A DNA stretch of 5,319 nt from AG-12 sp035531535. Lineage in GTDB: Bacteria > Chloroflexota > Dormibacteria > Aeolococcales > Bog-877. A program made the translations under genes and the position numbers. This document shows positions 1 through 5,279 of this stretch, piece after piece. The stretch spans positions 1 to 5,319 of the forward strand of contig DATKSV010000016.1 in NCBI GenBank assembly GCA_035531535.1, written 5' to 3'. The first letter of the stretch is position 1; each line of letters begins with the position of its first letter. The notes below the pieces were generated by a model. That model made no database searches. It worked only from the letters and a program-made list of their open reading frames with translations, and was not told the DNA's origin.

Positions 1-1
1 T

Positions 2-178
2 GAATCTCTCCCTGGTGACGTTGCCCACCTCCTGGAGGCACAGCTCAACGTCTACCCCCAGTGCCCCGGCCAGTTGGGTCAGTGTCGACCGCAGCTGGTC
101 GTACTTCCTGAGCTTGCTGGCCCTGGCCCACTTGATGGCCCTGGTCTCCACCGTCCCCACCGTTCGTTGGGACTTCAT
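2..178 (-). CDS. Unidentified partial ORF running off the left edge
   Basis: The minus-strand frame from an ATG at 178 stays open for 59 codons to the window edge, so only the N-terminus is present. The protein begins MKSQRTVGTVETRAIKWARA and continues with a basic stretch (SKLRKYDQLR) and a helix-like segment (STLTQLAGALGVDVELCLQE). Most codons end in G or C, as expected for coding sequence in this genome, and the composition is less degenerate than in the competing frames. There is no convincing Shine-Dalgarno sequence; only GCGGGCGG precedes the ATG. It lies on the same strand as the helix-turn-helix gene to its right, and its start falls inside the remnant of the small ORF coupled to that gene. 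I do not recognise a family. Confidence 0.45.
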   Translation of the reverse strand, partial: MKSQRTVGTVETRAIKWARASKLRKYDQLRSTLTQLAGALGVDVELCLQEVGNVTRERF

Positions 179-184
179 CCGCCC

Positions 185-248
185 GCGGTCTTCGCAGCGC
201 CTCGTACTCGGAGGTGAGCACAGCCGGCTCGGCGCCGGAGGTGCTCAC
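185..248 (-). pseudogene. Truncated small ORF coupled to the HTH gene
   Basis: A GTG at 248-246 overlaps the TGA of the helix-turn-helix gene in the sequence GTGA, a classic translational-coupling overlap. The first ~20 residues (VSTSGAEPAVLTSEYEALRR) look like real protein. The YEALR stretch resembles, from memory, the start of the ~80-100 residue partner protein that commonly follows this HTH family. After residue 20 the frame, open to 45, becomes a Gly/Gln-rich string with no protein character, while another frame becomes coding-like from 178. I infer that the small gene was cut at about 180-190 and joined to unrelated sequence. An intact 67-residue protein (45-248) cannot be excluded. Confidence 0.4.
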
Positions 249-649
249 GGCGTCGCCTGGAGCCCCTTTTTTCTCTGCCGGGCCAGTGCCCGTTCCACGC
301 TCCGCCGGTGAACCCGGAGCCCGAGCCGCTGCTCGAGCAGCTCGGCCAACTGGCTGGAGTTCAGGGTCGGGTCGGCAGCCAGCGCCTCCTCGAGCTGTGC
401 CACCACCTCGACCGACCGCTTGTGGGCACGCTTCGGTCCTGGTTGCTGGGGCAGCAGCCCGGGCAGTCCCGCCGCTTCGAAGCCGGTGCGCGCCTCGTAG
501 AAGAAGGGGCGGGAGAAGCCGAAGCTGGACGCCGCTCGGCTCACCGGCTCGCCCTCGTGACGAACCCTCCGGAGCATCTCGTACTTGACCTGAACCAGGT
601 CGCGGGGGTCGAAGAAGGGATTCCCGGCGGTGAAGGCAGGATCCCTGAC
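245..649 (-). CDS. Helix-turn-helix protein of a mobile element, probably 5'-truncated
   Basis: This is a DNA-binding protein of the helix-turn-helix type found beside recombinases and transposases in high-GC bacteria. Its exact role is not established. Conserved-looking sequence begins at about NPFFDPRDLVQVKYEMLRR (residue N near 622). A first HTH follows (EGEPVSRAASSFGFSRPFFY, about 550-490), then a GLPGLLP...GPKRAHK linker. A second helical domain ends in LRVHRRSVERALARQRKK, and the gene stops at TGA 247-245. The only in-frame ATG (577-575) would give 110 residues and omit the conserved NPFFDPRD stretch. No ATG, GTG or TTG lies between it and the junction with the CoA-transferase, and the frame runs open back into that gene as far as 838. 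I infer that the native start was lost at the junction. The next small ORF overlaps its stop by 4 bases. Confidence 0.7.
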   Translation of the reverse strand, partial: VRDPAFTAGNPFFDPRDLVQVKYEMLRRVRHEGEPVSRAASSFGFSRPFFYEARTGFEAAGLPGLLPQQPGPKRAHKRSVEVVAQLEEALAADPTLNSSQLAELLEQRLGLRVHRRSVERALARQRKKGLQATP

Positions 650-679
650 CGCGTCCGGCTTGCGGTTGTGGGCGTGGTG

Positions 680-1234
680 GCGGCGGCGATGTCGGCGACC
701 GGGATGCCCAACCTTGGCGGGGGCATCGGGGGTGCCGGTGACGGCCAGCAGGGCCGCCTCACACTGGACCAGAAGATCGTAGGCGCGGCGATCCCGGTAG
801 GGTCCCGTCGATCCGAACCCCGAGATCGTGCAGACCACCAGACGGGGGTGGGAGAGGCGCAGCTCAGCGGGCTCGACGCCGAGCCGCTAGAGCGCTCCCG
901 GGCGGAGGTTGGAGAGGAGCACGTCCGCCCGGGACACCAGCTGGTGCAGCTCCGCCATCCCCTCCTCGGACTTGAGGTCGAGGACCAGCGACTCCTTGGA
1001 GCGGTTGGCCCAGACGAAAAGGCTGGACAGGCCCCGCACGGTCCGGTCGTAATCGCGGGCGAAGTCGCCTCCGCCCGGCCGCTCCACCTTGATCACCCGG
1101 GCGCCGAGGTCGGCAAGCTGGCGGGTGGCATAGAGGCCCGCGATTGCCTGCTCCAGGCTGACCACCAGAATCCCGTCCAGAGGGAGGTCGGCGCCGAGCG
1201 TTGCCGGATCGTCGGCCGCCGAGCTACCGTCCAC
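680..1234 (-). pseudogene. Family III CoA-transferase (CaiB/BaiF), broken
   Basis: Family III CoA-transferases move CoA between carboxylic acids through an aspartyl-CoA intermediate. The N-terminal Rossmann-like region is clear: GILVVSLEQAIAGLYATRQL, then LGARVIKVERPGGGDFARDY, LFVWANRSKESLVLDLK and LLSNLRPGAL. The GTG start (1234-1232) shares one base with the TAG of the citrate synthase fragment (TAGTG), implying coupling. Three lesions kill the gene. An in-frame TAG at 889-887 sits where the family has Glu in PGALERLG, and homology resumes at once (RLGVEPAELRL..., ISGFGSTGPYRDRRAYDLL). One extra base in the CCC at 707-709 shifts the frame just before GIPVADIAA, which holds the predicted catalytic Asp (about residue 181). 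Homology then stops at about 680, so the C-terminal half is absent. Its original substrate cannot be told. Confidence 0.85.
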
Positions 1235-1521
1235 TACCGTTCTGGGGTGGTCCGGGCGTCGGCGCCGGTCGCTGAGACCCCATCACCCTCGACCGAGCCG
1301 TAGGCGTCGATGGCGTGGGCAATCCAGCCCGCACACCTGGCCACTCCGAAGATCGCCTCGCTGGCGCCTCGCACCATTCCCGAGACGGAGACCAGCGCGG
1401 CCAGGGCGAAGTCGATATTGGGCGGGGGGAGCCCGCGCCGGGCGGTGACTGCGATCACCTCCTGGGCCACCCCCAGGCGCTCAGCGTTGGGGGCGAAGTC
1501 GGCGGTCAGGCGCAGCAGCAA
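1234..1521 (-). pseudogene. Citrate synthase-like C-terminal fragment (minus strand)
   Basis: The last ~90 residues of a citrate synthase-family protein. It shows LPPPNIDFALAAL, whose Asp matches the catalytic Asp of citrate synthases (PNVDF), and GVARCAGWIAHAI, which matches the conserved A-R-T-x-G-W-x-A-H segment with its substrate-binding Arg. The C-terminal tail (GSVEGDGVSATGADARTTPER) is unusual and lacks the RPR...YxGP ending typical of the family. The N-terminal three quarters, with both catalytic histidines, are missing. The frame opens only at a TGA near 1552, the only start is a TTG at 1521, and homology ends there. Its TAG overlaps the GTG of the CoA-transferase gene by one base, so the two were probably co-translated. 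As it stands it cannot be a working enzyme. Confidence 0.8.
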
Positions 1522-1648
1522 GGTCGCCCGGACTGCTGGCTGGGCCTCTCACTGGCTAGAGTCAGAGGCTGACCCGGAGCGGCGGATCAGCCGGCCGCGC
1601 CAGATCTACATCGGACCCCGCGACCTCGGATACCGGTCCTTGGCCTGA
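1520..1648 (+). pseudogene. Citrate synthase C-terminal tail (plus strand)
   Basis: Reading on the plus strand from 1523, the frame gives VARTAGWASHWLESEAD and then ISRPRQIYIGPRDLGY, ending at TGA 1646-1648. This is the C-terminal signature of ordinary citrate synthases; the E. coli GltA tail has GWIAHW followed by ARPRQLYTGYEKRDF. Only ~42 codons survive. Upstream of 1520 the same frame stays open but is merely the antisense of the minus-strand citrate synthase fragment. This tail therefore belongs to a different citrate synthase from its neighbour, read in the opposite direction. It points the same way as the dehydrogenase gene and ends 81 bases before that gene's start, so it is probably the remnant of that gene's upstream neighbour. 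Confidence 0.75.
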
Positions 1649-1720
1649 GGGCGCAACGGTCGGGCGGCTGGCGTCGGGGCTGCGGTGCCGGCCCGCGGCA
1701 AGCACGTTCACTCTGGAGAC

Positions 1721-1724
1721 GAGG
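1721..1724 (+). promoter_or_regulatory. Shine-Dalgarno site of the dehydrogenase gene
   Basis: GAGG ends 5 bases before the ATG at 1730, with a further GGAG at 1715-1718. This favours the ATG over a GTG at 1685 that would add 15 residues (MPARGKHVHSGDEAD) not expected in this family, whose members begin directly with the first beta strand. The interval 1649-1714 holds no promoter I can identify with confidence. Confidence 0.6.
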
Positions 1725-1729
1725 CTGAC

Positions 1730-2791
1730 ATGAAGATCGCGGTGATCCCCGGAGACGGGGTCGGCCAGGAGGTGATCGCGGCCGGGATCCAGGTCCTGTC
1801 GGCGGTGGCCGACCTCGAGTACCAGGAGTTCCCCTGGGGTTCGCGGTACTTTGAGAAGACGGGCGCGATGATGCCCAAAGACGGCCTGGCCAAGCTCCAG
1901 GACTGCGACGCGATCTACCTGGGGGCGGTGGGCTGGCCGTCGGTGCCGGATCACATCACCCTCTGGGGGCTGCTCCTGCCGATCCGCCAAGCCTTTCAGC
2001 AGTACATCAACCTGCGCCCGGTGAACCTGCTGCCCGGGATCAGCTCCCCGCTTCGGGCCCGGACCCCGGCTGAGATCGACATGCTCTTCATCAGAGAGAA
2101 CAGCGAAGGTGAGTACAGCGGCGCCGGCGGACGGGTGCACCGGGGCACGCCCCAGGAGCTGGCGGTGAAGGTCCCTGTCTTCACCCGGCTCGGAATCGAG
2201 CGGGCGGCCCGTTATGCCCTGGAGCGGGCGATGGAGCGGGGCCCGCACCTGATCAGCGTCACCAAGTCCAACGCCAGCCGCTACGTCTACGTGCTCTGGG
2301 ACGAGGTGGTGGAGGGGCTCGCCGCGACCGAGTTCCCCGAGGTCCGGGTCGAGCGCATGCATGTGGACGCCATGGCGGCGCGGATGGTCCTGCGCCCCCA
2401 GAGCATCGACGTGGTCCTCGGTTCCAACCTCTTCGCCGACATCCTCACCGACCTGGGGGCTGCCATCCAGGGCAGCCTGGGACTGGCGGCCAGCGCCAAC
2501 CTGGATCCGAGCCGCACCCACCCATCGGTGTTCGAGCCGGTGCATGGGTCAGCGCCGGACATCGCCGGGAAGGGACTGGCCAACCCCCTGGGGGCCATCC
2601 TCACCGGCGCCCTGCTGCTGTCCCACCTGGGGCTCCGAGAAGAAGCGCAGAGGGTGGAGCACGCGGTCGGTCGGGTGACCGGGCAGGGCGTCGCCCTCAC
2701 CGCCGACCTGGGTGGATCTGCCCGGACGGCCGACGTCGTCGAAGCGGTCCTGGCCGAGCTGCGCCGCCCCGACGACGGCGGCGGCGCCTGA
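1730..2791 (+). CDS. Tartrate/D-malate dehydrogenase (decarboxylating), DmlA/TtuC type
   Basis: A 353-residue NAD-dependent beta-decarboxylating dehydrogenase of the isopropylmalate/isocitrate dehydrogenase superfamily. Members close to this one oxidise D-malate to pyruvate and CO2, or act on tartrate. AIYLGAVGWP (61-70), DHITLWG (74-80) and INLRPVNLLPG (93-103) are typical of the DmlA/tartrate dehydrogenase branch rather than LeuB. Residues expected in catalysis are present: substrate arginines R86, R96 and R122; catalytic Y129 (RENSEGEYS) and K179 (TKSNA); metal aspartates D213, D237 and D241; and the NAD loop EPVHGSAPDIAG (269-280). The family signature reads SNLFADILTD, with Ala where Gly is usual. 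Length is normal and the frame unbroken. The transporter gene starts 22 bases after its stop, so the two are likely co-transcribed. The precise substrate (D-malate, tartrate or isopropylmalate) is inferred from sequence resemblance only. Confidence 0.92.
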   Translation: MKIAVIPGDGVGQEVIAAGIQVLSAVADLEYQEFPWGSRYFEKTGAMMPKDGLAKLQDCDAIYLGAVGWPSVPDHITLWGLLLPIRQAFQQYINLRPVNLLPGISSPLRARTPAEIDMLFIRENSEGEYSGAGGRVHRGTPQELAVKVPVFTRLGIERAARYALERAMERGPHLISVTKSNASRYVYVLWDEVVEGLAATEFPEVRVERMHVDAMAARMVLRPQSIDVVLGSNLFADILTDLGAAIQGSLGLAASANLDPSRTHPSVFEPVHGSAPDIAGKGLANPLGAILTGALLLSHLGLREEAQRVEHAVGRVTGQGVALTADLGGSARTADVVEAVLAELRRPDDGGGA

Positions 2792-2813
2792 CCGCGCAGA
2801 GTCCAGCTGGGGC

Positions 2814-4046
2814 ATGATCGACCCCGACGGCGCGCTGCCCGTCCCGGGTCTGCCCAAGCTGGCGGCGTCCGCCGGGCGACGAGACCTGGCCGCGGTGGTG
2901 GCCACGGTGACCGCGGTCTCGCTGCCTAGCTTTCTGGTGGCCACCCTGGCGGTCCAGATTCGTGGCGACCTTCACTTCGGCCCCGCCATCCTGGGGGTGG
3001 TGGTGGGCGCCGCCTCGGGGTCGAGCGCGCTCTTCGCGATTCCCAGCGGATCCCTGGCCGAGCGGGTCGGCGGGGTGCGCACGCTGCGGGCCGCGGCGGT
3101 TGTGGCCGCGGCGGCGCTGCTGGCGATCGCCCTCTGGGCCCATTCCTGGCCGGTGCTGGCCGGGGTGCTGGTGGTCGCCGGGGCGGCAAGCTCGGCCGCC
3201 CAGACCTCGTCCAACCTCTTCCTCTCCCGGCGGGTAGCAGCTGGGCACCAGGGGCTTGCCTTCGGGATCAAGCAGTCCTCGGTACCCCTGGCCTTCCTGT
3301 TGGGAGGCGCCGCCGTGCCCGCGATCGCCCTCACCGTGGGCTGGCGCTGGGCGTTCGTCGCCGCCGCCGGGCTGGCCCTCGCCGCCGCCGCTGCCCTGCC
3401 TCCCTCGCGCACCCCACTCGGCGTCCGGCTTGCCCAGGCCGCCCACCGGCCCCGACCCGAACCGGCGGGTCCCCTGATCGCCCTGGCGGTCGGCTTCGCC
3501 CTGGCCCTGACCGCATGCTCCTCGCTGAGCGCCTTCCTGGTCAGCTCCAGCGTGGCCGCGGGGGTGGGCAGTGGCGCGGCTGGGCTGGTCGCCGTGCTGG
3601 CGAGTTTGAGCGGAATCACGGTCCGGGTGCTGACCGGGGCGCGAGCCGACCGCCGCGGCGGAAGGCACCTTCCCGCGGTCGCCACCATGATCGCGGTGGG
3701 GGCGGTCGGGTTCGTGCTCCTGGCCGTGGCCTCGGCTCTGCGAAGCCCGGCAATCCTGATCCCGGGGGCAGTGGTCGCCTTCGGCATCGGCTGGGGATGG
3801 AATGGGCTGTTCAACTTCGCCGTCGTCCGCACCCATCCCCTGGCCCCCGGGCGGGCTACCGGCATCACCCAGACCGGAGGCCGCTTGGGCAGCGTGCTCG
3901 GACCACTCATATTTGGGCTGGTGGTCAGCCACGTCGGCTACGCGCCGGCTTGGGGCGTCGCCAGCGGGGAAGCTCTGGCCGGGGCTGTGGTGATCATGGT
4001 GGGGCGCGGGCTGCTCCAGACCCGGCTCGCCCAGGAGGCCAGGTAA
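2814..4046 (+). CDS. Major facilitator superfamily transporter
   Basis: A 410-residue membrane protein with about 12 hydrophobic helices in two six-helix halves. Approximate spans are 25-45, 58-78, 92-110, 113-130, 147-172 and 178-196, then a basic cytoplasmic loop at 197-217 (RTPLGVRLAQAAHRPRPEP), then 218-240, 251-272, 287-308, 312-333, 352-374 and 381-400. The loop after helix 2 carries the MFS motif A equivalent GSLAERVGGVRTLR (79-92), echoed in the second half by TGARADRRGGRHLP (274-287). The ATG at 2814 puts a short polar N-terminus before helix 1. An in-frame start at 2712 lies inside the dehydrogenase gene and would add a non-protein-like leader. No strong Shine-Dalgarno precedes 2814, so translation may depend on the gene upstream. 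By context it may carry a dicarboxylate such as malate or tartrate, but nothing in the sequence fixes the substrate. Confidence 0.9.
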   Translation: MIDPDGALPVPGLPKLAASAGRRDLAAVVATVTAVSLPSFLVATLAVQIRGDLHFGPAILGVVVGAASGSSALFAIPSGSLAERVGGVRTLRAAAVVAAAALLAIALWAHSWPVLAGVLVVAGAASSAAQTSSNLFLSRRVAAGHQGLAFGIKQSSVPLAFLLGGAAVPAIALTVGWRWAFVAAAGLALAAAAALPPSRTPLGVRLAQAAHRPRPEPAGPLIALAVGFALALTACSSLSAFLVSSSVAAGVGSGAAGLVAVLASLSGITVRVLTGARADRRGGRHLPAVATMIAVGAVGFVLLAVASALRSPAILIPGAVVAFGIGWGWNGLFNFAVVRTHPLAPGRATGITQTGGRLGSVLGPLIFGLVVSHVGYAPAWGVASGEALAGAVVIMVGRGLLQTRLAQEAR

Positions 4047-4053
4047 CCGCGAT

Positions 4054-4077
4054 GGCCGGGGCCGGATGGCCCCGGCC
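4054..4077 (+). terminator. GC hairpin after the transporter gene
   Basis: A perfect 10-bp stem (GGCCGGGGCC / GGCCCCGGCC) with the 4-base loop GGAT begins 7 bases after the transporter stop. There is no T-run on either side, so it is either a U-less intrinsic terminator of the kind proposed for high-GC bacteria or a 3'-end stabilising hairpin for the dehydrogenase-transporter mRNA. Confidence 0.6.
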
Positions 4078-4186
4078 TGCCTGATCCAGACTGTTCCCAC
4101 CCAGCGTCGGCGGGCTTCCCCAGCCTGATCAGCGCGCCCGGGGTTGGACCATGTCATAGCAGCCCATCCGGGGGCTGGGAGGAAGC

Positions 4187-4508
4187 GGTTACGAAGGGAT
4201 GCGCCCTGCGCCGGTCAAGGAAGTGGTGGTGGAGGGTGACCGCTTCGTGATCTGCCACAACCCCGAGGAGGCGACCCGGGACCAGGCGGTGCGCGAGCGG
4301 CTGCTGAAGCGGCTGGAGGAGGAGATCACCGGCAGCGACCAACTCTCCCCAACCAAGAGAGCCGAGCTCTTGGGCAAGCTCAAGACCAAGCCAGGGCTCT
4401 CGCGCCTGCTGCGGGTAACTGCTGGTGGTTTGCTGCGCGTGGACCGAGCTGCGGTTGCCAGGGAGGCTCACCTCGCCGGCAAGTTCCTCCTGCGCAGCTC
4501 CGACCCTG
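4187..4508 (+). pseudogene. IS1634-type transposase internal fragment
   Basis: About 105 residues from the middle of an IS4-superfamily transposase of the IS1634 type: VKEVVVEGDRFVICHNPEEA, RDQAVRERLLKRLEEEI, TKPGLSRLLRVT, LLRVDRAAVAREAHL and GKFLLRSSDP. Family members are several hundred residues long. The N-terminal part, the region after RSSDP (including the YKQLLEVERxWRDLK-like glutamate segment) and both terminal inverted repeats are missing, so this is a dead relic. The usual DGK before FLLRSSD is AGK here. After about 4505 the frame continues to 4591, but only as the antisense of the integrase relic. The left boundary is uncertain: open sequence begins at 4160 and recognisable similarity at about 4199-4220. 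I see no target-site duplication. Confidence 0.75.
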
Positions 4509-4509
4509 A

Positions 4510-5159
4510 GGGGACCCCGCACCGCCTCCAGCAGGTGGCCGACCTCGGGCGGGCTGAGCGGCCGGATCTCGTACCGGACCTGCTTTGGTGAGCGCGCCAG
4601 CCCGGCGACGTTGCGGCCCACGAGGCTCCAGCGGAGGGCCTGGTTGAGCGCCCGGTGGAGGACCCCGCGCAGAAAGTCCACCCGGCGGGGAGAGAGGCCC
4701 TCGGCCAGCTTGCGGTTGAGCATCTCCTGGACGTCCTGGGGCGAGAGCCGGCTCAGCCTAATCCGGCCCCGCTCTGGGATCAGGTGGTGGCTGACGATCC
4801 CGGCGTGCTGACGAAGGTCGAGGGACGGACCGTGGGCCGGGCGGTCGTCTCCAACCAGCTGCTGAGGAAGTCGCCGACGGTCTGGCGCTCCGGGCGAGGG
4901 GAAGATAGTCGGCCACGGTCTTGAGGGCTGTGGTCAGCTTGGCGGCCGCCTCCGCCCTAGTCCGGGTGTAAAGGTAAGTCATCCCGCCGAACCCGTCGCT
5001 GACGGCGGCCACCCAGCGCCCGTCTCCTCGCTGGTAGACGCTCCCTTCCCGGTTGCCCCGCCGGCCCAGCGTCCGCGAGCGGCCACCTGAGTTCGCCGAC
5101 GACCGCCTGCGGTTGCTGTCAAAACTGCTGTCAACCGGCGGTTTGGCGGAAGCAGCCAT
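4510..5159 (-). pseudogene. Tyrosine-recombinase integrase, N-terminal part only, two frameshifts
   Basis: Phage/island-type integrases cut and join att sites, usually in tRNA genes. From ATG 5159 the frame encodes an arm-binding domain (RGNREGSVYQRGDGRWVAAV, then TRTRAEAAAKLTTALKTVAD). Loss of one base near 4890 moves homology to a second frame (RQTVGDFLSSWLETTARP, VRPSTFVS). Loss of another at about 4806 moves it to a third (AGIVSHHLIPERGRIRLSRL, QEMLNRKLAEGLSPRRVDFL, HRALNQALRWSLVGRNVA, then RPLSPPEVGHLLEAVRG). Restoring the bases gives LPLARERQTVGDF and FVSYAGIVSHHL, as in intact relatives. After LLEAVRG, at about 4510, the sequence becomes the antisense of the transposase fragment. The catalytic domain with the R...HxxR...Y residues is absent. 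The start codon lies 31 bp from the tRNA-Lys 3' end, so the element probably integrated there. Confidence 0.85.
5114..5134 (-). repeat. Direct repeat TTGACAGCA x2 near the integrase start
   Basis: TTGACAGCA occurs at 5134-5126 and again at 5122-5114 on the minus strand, 12 bases apart start to start, within codons 9-16 of the integrase. The pair encodes a repeated Asp-Ser. Short direct repeats near an integrase start and the tRNA att site could be arm-type recombinase or excisionase binding sites. That role is inferred, not shown. Confidence 0.4.
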
Positions 5160-5174
5160 GGGCAACGTGTGCCA

Positions 5175-5188
5175 TTCTGAGATCAGAA
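5175..5188. repeat. Short dyad between tRNA-Lys and the integrase
   Basis: TTCTGA-GA-TCAGAA is a perfect 6-bp inverted repeat around a 2-base centre. It lies between the tRNA 3' end (5191) and the integrase ATG (5159). The loop is too short for a hairpin, so a dimeric protein-binding site is more plausible, for example a regulator of the integrase or part of the att region. Chance occurrence is possible. Confidence 0.35.
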
Positions 5189-5190
5189 GG

Positions 5191-5265
5191 TGGTGCCGCC
5201 AGCAGGATTCGAACCTGCGACCCTGGGCTTAAAAGGCCCCTGCGCTACCACTGCGCCATGGCGGC
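5191..5265 (-). tRNA. tRNA-Lys (anticodon UUU)
   Basis: A complete 75-base tRNA including an encoded CCA. Acceptor stem GCCGCCA pairs with TGGCGGC, followed by discriminator A. The D stem GCGC/GCGC encloses AGTGGTA. The anticodon loop CTTTTAA gives anticodon TTT. The T stem GCAGG/CCTGC encloses TTCGAAT. All stems are perfect except the first anticodon-stem pair (27-43), which is G-A. It reads the lysine codons AAA and AAG. Its 3' end faces the integrase relic, and the T-arm/acceptor segment is the likely attachment core of the element. No second copy of that core lies in this window, so the far end of the element should be outside it. Confidence 0.95.
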
Positions 5266-5273
5266 TGGCATGC

Positions 5274-5279
5274 AGCCTA
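5274..5279 (-). promoter_or_regulatory. Possible -10 box of the tRNA-Lys gene
   Basis: TAGGCT on the minus strand lies 8 bases before the mature tRNA 5' end and resembles the -10 hexamer of stable-RNA promoters in high-GC bacteria. No convincing -35 hexamer is seen 16-18 bases upstream, so this is tentative. The rest of 5280-5319 shows no gene. Confidence 0.25.

Noticed and set aside
308..1303. Plus-strand open frame of 331 codons
   Set aside because: It is antisense to the CoA-transferase and HTH genes, whose minus-strand frames carry recognisable family motifs. Its own translation has no domain character.
1649..1714. Promoter for the dehydrogenase operon
   Set aside because: No -35/-10 pair with acceptable spacing could be read; naming one would be guesswork.
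1562..2545. Minus-strand open frame of 327 codons
   Set aside because: It is the antisense of the intact dehydrogenase gene; long open antisense frames are common in GC-rich genes.
4079..4131. GCCTGATC occurring twice and palindrome CTGATCAG
   Set aside because: Too short and isolated to distinguish from chance; no link to a gene start or att site.
2697..4157. Minus-strand open frame of 486 codons
   Set aside because: Its Gly/Gln/Arg-rich, repetitive translation is the shadow of the transporter gene on the other strand.
4154..4723. A single 189-residue minus-strand protein
   Set aside because: Only the first ~70 residues are integrase. The rest is antisense of the transposase fragment, so it is a chimeric open frame rather than one gene.
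4758..5165. A 135-residue integrase starting at TTG 5165
   Set aside because: The ATG at 5159 is a better start, and after about 4890 the frame is wrong because of a deletion.
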